Shown: in pieces, positions 57,471 through 64,000 of the stretch
Numbering within the stretch: the stretch's first letter is position 1
Layout of the letters: the number at the start of each line of letters is the position of its first letter
From: Yamagishiella unicocca
Lineage: Eukaryota; Chlorophyta; Chlorophyceae; Chlamydomonadales; Volvocaceae
NCBI GenBank assembly: GCA_003116995.1
Contig: BDSL01000163.1
Coordinates: 62,001 to 126,000 of the forward strand
Length of the DNA: 64,000 nt
Direction: 5' to 3'
Notes under the pieces: generated by a model
What the model was told of the DNA's origin: nothing
Database searches by the model: none
What the model saw: the letters and a program-made list of their open reading frames with translations, nothing else
Made by a program: the position numbers and the translations under genes

Positions 57471-60400
57471 GTAGGACCCCATGTGGCGTACGGCAGCGGC
57501 GCACTCTTTAAGTGCCGCCAGCAGCCGTCTGGGAGGCTACCCTCGCTTACCTGGCAGCCGTACTTTCCACCTTCGGCTGGTCCTGCCTCTGTGAGGTGTT
57601 TTGTGTGTTTCGATGGGACACATCGCACCGCATTTTCTCCCTGCTGGTACTTCGGGTGCTGAGTCGTCCTTTCGCTCCCCTCCCCTGCCCCGCCGCGTTT
57701 CCCCTGCCTCCCGTAGGACCCCATGTGGCGTACGGCAGCGGCGCACTCTTTAAGTGCCGCCAGCAGCCGTCTGGGAGGCTAGGCTCGCTTACCTGGCAGC
57801 CGTACTTTCCACCTTGGCTGGTCCTGCCTTTGTGAGGTGTTTTGTGTGTTTCGTATGGGACACATCGCATCGCATTTTCTCCCTGCTGGTACTTCGGGTG
57901 CTGAGTCGTCCTTTCGCTCCCCTCCCCTGCCCCGCCGCGTTTCCCCTGCCTCCCGTAGGACCCCATGTGGCGTACGGCAGCGGCGCACTCTTTAAGTGCC
58001 GCCAGCAGCCGTCTGGGAGGCTAGGCTCGCTTACCTGGCAGCCGTACTTTCCACCTTGGCTGGTCCTGCCTTTGTGAGGTGTTTTGTGTGTTTCGTATGG
58101 GACACATCGCACCGCATTTTCTCCCTGCTGGTACTTCGGGTGCTGAGTCGTCCTTTCGCTCCCCTCCCCTGCCCCGCCGCGTTTCCCCTGCCTCCCGTAG
58201 GACCCCATGTGGCGTACGGCAGCGGCGCACTCTTTAAGTGCCGCCAGCAGCCGTCTGGGAGGCTAGGCTCGCTTACCTGGCAGCCGTACTTTCCACCTTG
58301 GCTGGTCCTGCCTTTGTGAGGTGTTTTGTGTGTTTCGTATGGGACACATCGCATCGCATTTTCTCCCTGCTGGTACTTCGGGTGCTGACTCGTCCTTTCG
58401 CTCCCCTCCCCTGCCCCGCCGCGTTTCCCCTGCCTCCCGTAGGACCCCATGTGGCGTACGGCAGCGGCGCACTCTTTAAGTGCCGCCAGCAGCCGTCTGG
58501 GAGGCTAGGCTCGCTTACCTGGCAGCCGTACTTTCCACCTTGGCTGGTCCTGCCTTTGTGAGGTGTTTTGTGTGTTTCGTATGGGACACATCGCATCGCA
58601 TTTTCTCCCTGCTGGTACTTCGGGTGCTGAGTCGTCCTTTCGCTCCCCTCCCCTGCCCCGCCGCGTTTCCCCTGCCTCCCGTAGGACCCCATGTGGCGTA
58701 CGGCAGCGGCGCACTCTTTAAGTGCCGCCAGCAGCCGTCTGGGAGGCTAGGCTCGCTTACCTGGCAGCCGTACTTTCCACCTTGGCTGGTCCTGCCTTTG
58801 TGAGGTGTTTTGTGTGTTTCGTATGGGACACATCGCACCGCATTTTCTCCCTGCTGGTACTTCGGGTGCTGAGTCGTCCTTTCGCTCCCCTCCCCTGCCC
58901 CGCCGCGTTTCCCCTGCCTCCCGTAGGACCCCATGTGGCGTACGGCAGCGGCGCACTCTTTAAGTGCCGCCAGCAGCCGTCTGGGAGGCTAGGCTCGCTT
59001 ACCTGGCAGCCGTACTTTCCACCTTGGCTGGTCCTGCCTTTGTGAGGTGTTTTGTGTGTTTCGTATGGGACACATCGCACCGCATTTTCTCCCTGCTGGT
59101 ACTTCGGGTGCTGAGTCGTCCTTTCGCTCCCCTCCCCTGCCCCGCCGCGTTTCCCCTGCCTCCCGTAGGACCCCATGTGGCGTACGGCAGCGGCGCACTC
59201 TTTAAGTGCCGCCAGCAGCCGTCTGGGAGGCTAGGCTCGCTTACCTGGCAGCCGTACTTTCCACCTTGGCTGGTCCTGCCTTTGTGAGGTGTTTTGTGTG
59301 TTTCGTATGGGACACATCGCACCGCATTTTCTCCCTGCTGGTACTTCGGGTGCTGAGTCGTCCTTTCGCTCCCCTCCCCTGCCCCGCCGCGTTTCCCCTG
59401 CCTCCCGTAGGACCCCATGTGGCGTACGGCAGCGGCGCACTCTTTAAGTGCCGCCAGCAGCCGTCTGGGAGGCTAGGCTCGCTTACCTGGCAGCCGTACT
59501 TTCCACCTTGGCTGGTCCTGCCTTTGTGAGGTGTTTTGTGTGTTTCGTATGGGACACATCGCATCGCATTTTCTCCCTGCTGGTACTTCGGGTGCTGAGT
59601 CGTCCTTTCGCTCCCCTCCCCTGCCCCGCCGCGTTTCCCCTGCCTCCCGTAGGACCCCATGTGGCGTACGGCAGCGGCGCACTCTTTAAGTGCCGCCAGC
59701 AGCCGTCTGGGAGGCTAGGCTCGCTTACCTGGCAGCCGTACTTTCCACCTTGGCTGGTCCTGCCTTTGTGAGGTGTTTTGTGTGTTTCGTATGGGACACA
59801 TCGCACCGCATTTTCTCCCTGCTGGTACTTCGGGTGCTGAGTCGTCCTTTCGCTCCCCTCCCCTGCCCCGCCGCGTTTCCCCTGCCTCCCGTAGGACCCC
59901 ATGTGGCGTACGGCAGCGGCGCACTCTTTAAGTGCCGCCAGCAGCCGTCTGGGAGGCTAGGCTCGCTTACCTGGCAGCCGTACTTTCCACCTTGGCTGGT
60001 CCTGCCTTTGTGAGGTGTTTTGTGTGTTTCGTATGGGACACATCGCATCGCATTTTCTCCCTGCTGGTACTTCGGGTGCTGAGTCGTCCTTTCGCTCCCC
60101 TCCCCTGCCCCGCCGCGTTTCCCCTGCCTCCCGTAGGACCCCATGTGGCGTACGGCAGCGGCGCACTCTTTAAGTGCCGCCAGCAGCCGTCTGGGAGGCT
60201 AGGCTCGCTTACCTGGCAGCCGTACTTTCCACCTTGGCTGGTCCTGCCTTTGTGAGGTGTTTTGTGTGTTTCGTATGGGACACATCGCATCGCATTTTCT
60301 CCCTGCTGGTACTTCGGGTGCTGAGTCGTCCTTTCGCTCCCCTCCCCTGCCCCGCCGCGTTTCCCCTGCCTCCCGTAGGACCCCATGTGGCGTACGGCAG

Positions 60401-61400
60401 CGGCGCACTCTTTAAGTGCCGCCAGCAGCCGTCTGGGAGGCTAGGCTCGCTTACCTGGCAGCCGTACTTTCCACCTTGGCTGGTCCTGCCTTTGTGAGGT
60501 GTTTTGTGTGTTTCGTATGGGACACATCGCATCGCATTTTCTCCCTGCTGGTACTTCGGGTGCTGACTCGTCCTTTCGCTCCCCTCCCCTGCCCCGCCGC
60601 GTTTCCCCTGCCTCCCGTAGGACCCCATGTGGCGTACGGCAGCGGCGCACTCTTTAAGTGCCGCCAGCAGCCGTCTGGGAGGCTAGGCTCGCTTACCTGG
60701 CAGCCGTACTTTCCACCTTGGCTGGTCCTGCCTTTGTGAGGTGTTTTGTGTGTTTCGTATGGGACACATCGCATCGCATTTTCTCCCTGCTGGTACTTCG
60801 GGTGCTGAGTCGTCCTTTCGCTCCCCTCCCCTGCCCCGCCGCGTTTCCCCTGCCTCCCGTAGGACCCCATGTGGCGTACGGCAGCGGCGCACTCTTTAAG
60901 TGCCGCCAGCAGCCGTCTGGGAGGCTAGGCTCGCTTACCTGGCAGCCGTACTTTCCACCTTGGCTGGTCCTGCCTTTGTGAGGTGTTTTGTGTGTTTCGT
61001 ATGGGACACATCGCATCGCATTTTCTCCCTGCTGGTACTTCGGGTGCTGAGTCGTCCTTTCGCTCCCCTCCCCTGCCCCGCCGCGTTTCCCCTGCCTCCC
61101 GTAGGACCCCATGTGGCGTACGGCAGCGGCGCACTCTTTAAGTGCCGCCAGCAGCCGTCTGGGAGGCTAGGCTCGCTTACCTGGCAGCCGTACTTTCCAC
61201 CTTGGCTGGTCCTGCCTTTGTGAGGTGTTTTGTGTGTTTCGTATGGGACACATCGCATCGCATTTTCTCCCTGCTGGTACTTCGGGTGCTGAGTCGTCCT
61301 TTCGCTCCCCTCCCCTGCCCCGCCGCGTTTCCCCTGCCTCCCGTAGGACCCCATGTGATGTACGGCAGCGGCGCACTCTCAAGTGCCGCCAGCAGCCGTC
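57471..61400. repeat. 242-bp satellite array, 16 full copies
   Basis: Units start at GTAGGACCCCATGTGGCGTA every 242 bp from 57471; the sixteenth ends at 61342 and a broken copy runs to about 61400. Inner copies are almost identical; the first copy and the tail are more diverged, as expected if unequal exchange homogenises the middle. Variable sites include GCATCGCATT/GCACCGCATT and GCTGAGTCG/GCTGACTCG. The unit is not a multiple of three, and the 69-, 107- and 139-codon frames that recur in each copy rotate through frames, so I do not call them genes. Confidence 0.97.
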
Positions 61401-62630
61401 CTGGTCTCCCTGGCATCCTAGTGATCAGTTGCAGCAGGTAGGTGAGTGAGGGCAGGGTACCGGTATGCAGGCCAGCGGCAAGGGCGGGTCCGGGCACCGA
61501 CCTACGCTTATTGGGCAGCAGCCCGTGGTCAGGCCGGATTTGGGTGCCACAAAAAGTAGGATACCGCCTGTTGCTGCTCGCTACCTTGCATGGTGACAGA
61601 GCGCGCTCTGATTCGCTCGCACCTCGCGCGGGTGTCGTGGAGGATCGGGTGGGGCAAGGTGTCTGCTGCACCGCTCAGCCAGCCCTTCAGCAAACGTCCA
61701 GCCCGCCAGCCATATGTTTACAGCCGGTTGTCTTCAGCAGCCTGCTTCCTCACAGCCATGGTATTCCAGCCTTCGGTGCAGCGGATGCCTTGCTCCGCCC
61801 GTTCTCCCGGCCCGTCCGACCCTGGCCACGTAGAACCTACCACTACTGCTGCCGTCACCTGTGTACCCTGCTTTACATTTGTCGCCCGACCCTCGCGCCT
61901 GTATGCGACTACCGTCGCTAAGATGAACCGCCACTGACTACTGCTACATGCACCCACCTCCTCCACCCCCCTTCCCTCGGGGGGGTTGTTTTGCACCCCT
62001 GCCCCGCGCCCGCCCTGCATCGCCCGTGCCCGCCCGCCCTACGTCATCATCACCTACGTACGAGTACTGCGCTCCGAACCTGGGAGCGCACCTGGCGTGT
62101 CGCAGGTTACCGTACAAGAGAGCTCCACATCGCCGGTCTAGCTGGCGGCGGCAGCCAGCTGCCACCGCCGCCCGCTAACCAACGTCGTAGTCACCACCGC
62201 CATCCCGTATCCGCCTCCGTCGCTACTTGACAGCCGACATGCCGCTGGACCTCCACCATCGCCTCCAGTCACTGCCCGCCGTCGCCGCGGCCGGCTGCAC
62301 GTACGGCAGGCGCGTGCCGCCCACGTGCGGCATATACGTACGGCAGCAGGCAGCATTCACGGCGTAGGCTGCTGCCCCAATCAACCGCGCACTATACGTT
62401 GCGCCCGCCACCCAGGAGGGAGCTGTCTGGCGGCCGTACCGACCTATCTGCAAAGGTCGTCATTTGGCTTCAGGACGGAGCGAGGGGGCGTCACGAGGAC
62501 CTGGATGGCACCCCTCTCCACCTGCAGTTCGCTGCTGCCGAGTGAAGAAACACAAACGCCACGGCTCTACTCGCTGCTGGCGGCTTCCCCCCACCCGCCC
62601 CACCACTCCTTGCCCCCACCTGCTCCCCAG
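61401..62630. other. Spacer between satellite and (SP)n gene
   Basis: No coding series recognised. The right end (62585-62630) is a long pyrimidine tract ending in CCCCAG, a good splice acceptor for the (SP)n exon, so earlier exons of that gene may lie in this stretch. Confidence 0.45.
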
Positions 62631-63399
62631 CACGACACCACCTGAGCCGCCCAGCCCGCCGGCGCCGCCCTCGCCTGCGCCGCCGTCGCCCGAGCCGCCC
62701 AGCCCGGCGCCGCCATCGCATAAACCGCCGTCGCCTGAGCCGCCCAGCCCGGCGCCGCCCAGCCCGGCGCCACCCTCGCCGCAGCCACCGTCGCCCGAGT
62801 CGCCCAGCCCGGCGCCGCCATCGCCTCCGCCGCCGTCGCCCGAGCCGCCCAGCCCGGCGCCGCCGTCGCCTGCGCCGCCGTCGCCTGAGCCGCCCAGCCC
62901 GGCGCCGCCCTCGCCGCCTGCGCCGCCGTCGCCGCAGCCGCCCAGCCCGGCGCCGCCCTCGCCTGCACCGCCGTCGCCGCAGCCGCCCAGCCCAGCGCCG
63001 CCCAGCCCGGCGCTGCCCTCGCTTTCACCGCCGTCGACTGAGCCGCCCAGCCTGGCACCGCCCAGCCCGGCGCCGCCCTCACCGCAGCTGACGTCGCCCG
63101 AGTCGCCCAGCCCGGCGCCGCCATCGCCTCCGCCGCCGTCGCCCGAGCCGCCCAGCCCGGCGCCGCCCTCGCAGAAACCGCCGTCGCCCGAGCCGCCCAG
63201 CCCGGCGCCGCCCTCGCCTGCGCCGCCGTCGCCCGAGCCGCCCAGCCCGGCGCCGCCCTCGCCGTCGCCGCCGTCGCCTGAGCCGCCAAGCCCGCAGCCG
63301 CCCAGCCCAGCGCCGGCCAGCCCGGCGCCGCCCTCGCCGCAGCCGACGTCGCTCGAGCCGCCCAGCCCTCGCCTCAGCTCCCTCGGCGCCCTCAGCTGA
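62631..63399 (+). CDS. Ser-Pro-rich (SP)n wall-type protein, partial exon
   Basis: From the acceptor at 62630 the frame reads [20 protein letters not shown] and continues for about 255 residues as PPSPxPPSP units to a TGA at 63397-63399. Such Ser-Pro arrays are the rod parts of algal hydroxyproline-rich glycoproteins (pherophorins, VSP wall proteins), where prolines are hydroxylated and glycosylated in the secretory pathway. No globular head domain or signal peptide is visible here; they may lie in upstream exons or past the window. The TGA follows the words LSSLGALS and the same motif restarts in another frame immediately after, so this is either a true end followed by a duplicate or an array with frame damage. 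Confidence 0.55.
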
Positions 63400-64000
63400 C
63401 GTCGCCTGAGCCGCCCAGCCCGGCGCCGCCCTCGCCTGCACCGCCATCGCCGCAGCCGCCCAGCCCAGCGCCGCCCAGCCCGGCACTGCCCTCGCCTTCA
63501 CCGCCGTCGCCTGAGCCGCCCAGCCTGGCACCGCCCAGCCCGGCGCCGCCCTCACCGCAGCTGACGTCGCCCGAGTCGCCCAGCCCGGCGCCGCCATCGC
63601 CTCCGCCGCCGTCGCCCGAGCCGCCCAGCCAGGCGCCGCCCTCGCCTGCACCGCCCTCGCCCGAGCCGCCCAGCCCGGCGCCGCCCTCGCCTGAGCCGCC
63701 GTCGCCAGAGCCGCCCAGCCCTGCGCCGCCCAGCCCTGCGCCGCCCTCGCCTGCGCCGCCCAGCCCGCAGCCGCCCAGCCCGGCGCCGCCCAGCCCAGCG
63801 CCGCCCTCGCCGTCGCCGCCGTCGCCTGAGCCGCCAAGCCCTGCGCCGCCCAGCCCAGCGCCGCCCAGCCCGGCGCCGCCCTCGCCGCAGCCGACGTCGC
63901 TCGAGCCGCCCAGCCCTGGCCTCAGCTCCCTCGGCGCCCTCAGCTGACGTCGCCTGAGCCGCCCAGCCCGGCGCCGCCCTCGCCTTCGCCGCCGTCGCCT
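63399..64000 (+). CDS. Second (SP)n block in a shifted frame, runs off the window
   Basis: Directly at the TGA a frame shifted by one base reads [20 protein letters not shown] onward to a second LSSLGALS stop at about 63945-63947, after which the pattern begins a third time. The segments 63391 onward and 63939 onward are copies 548 bp apart. Because 548 is not a multiple of three, each copy changes frame. It may be a tandem gene fragment, a pseudogene-like expansion or an assembly error in repeat DNA. Confidence 0.45.

Noticed and set aside
57512..61441. Recurring 107-, 139- and 69-codon frames in the satellite
   Set aside because: Each copy of a 242-bp tandem unit gives the same frames on both strands; there is no change of selection between positions and the period is not a multiple of three.
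62491..63837. Minus-strand frames of 240-250 codons (RAAPGWAA repeats)
   Set aside because: Antisense of the (SP)n repeat; the plus strand gives the well-known PPSP motif of algal wall proteins.

Overview
This is nuclear DNA of a green alga, almost certainly of the Chlamydomonas/Volvox group. The coding parts are very GC-rich with G/C in third codon positions. Genes are cut into many short exons with GT-AG introns. Proteins carry long Ala, Gly, Pro and Gln runs. One gene encodes a plastid starch synthase, one window end encodes a Ser-Pro-rich (SP)n wall-type protein, and the likely poly(A) signal of the starch synthase gene is TGTAA. Nothing looks bacterial: there are no operons, and most long open frames are shadows of GC-rich coding DNA or of repeats.

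Layout. (1) 299-7645, plus strand: the 3' part of a gene for an SFI1-type, Trp-repeat, centrin-binding protein (11 exons visible, 1,169 residues). (2) 7646-14825: no convincing gene, but a 100-bp palindrome, a 29-bp tandem repeat and an 861-bp terminal-inverted-repeat element that has split that array. (3) 14826-29221, minus strand: a 16-exon gene whose joined exons read 2,684 residues in one frame: disordered Ala/Pro-rich N-terminus, ankyrin-rich centre with a duplicated YMSWE module, coiled-coil C-terminus. (4) about 30.3-35.9 kb, minus strand: exons of a second gene with a signal-peptide-like N-terminus, only partly resolved, with a large 21-bp minisatellite in an intron. (5) 36.0-40.1 kb: no gene recognised. 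(6) 40250-48775, minus strand: a complete 15-exon starch synthase gene (627 residues, GT5 family, transit peptide). (7) 48.8-57.4 kb: less GC-rich DNA with a few exon-like pieces on the minus strand, one resembling part of an SMP lipid-transfer domain. (8) 57471-61400: 16 tandem copies of a 242-bp satellite. (9) 62631-64000: Ser-Pro-rich (SP)n coding repeats running off the window end.

The exons were placed by reading both strands for coding frame and GT/AG sites. In the three main genes every intron phase agrees and the summed exons are an exact multiple of three, which is good internal support. The three main genes have unrelated jobs (centriole/basal body, possible scaffold or cilium, starch). 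What unites the window is its repeat content: at least three families of short dispersed repeats sit in introns of all three genes and in intergenic DNA, in both orientations.
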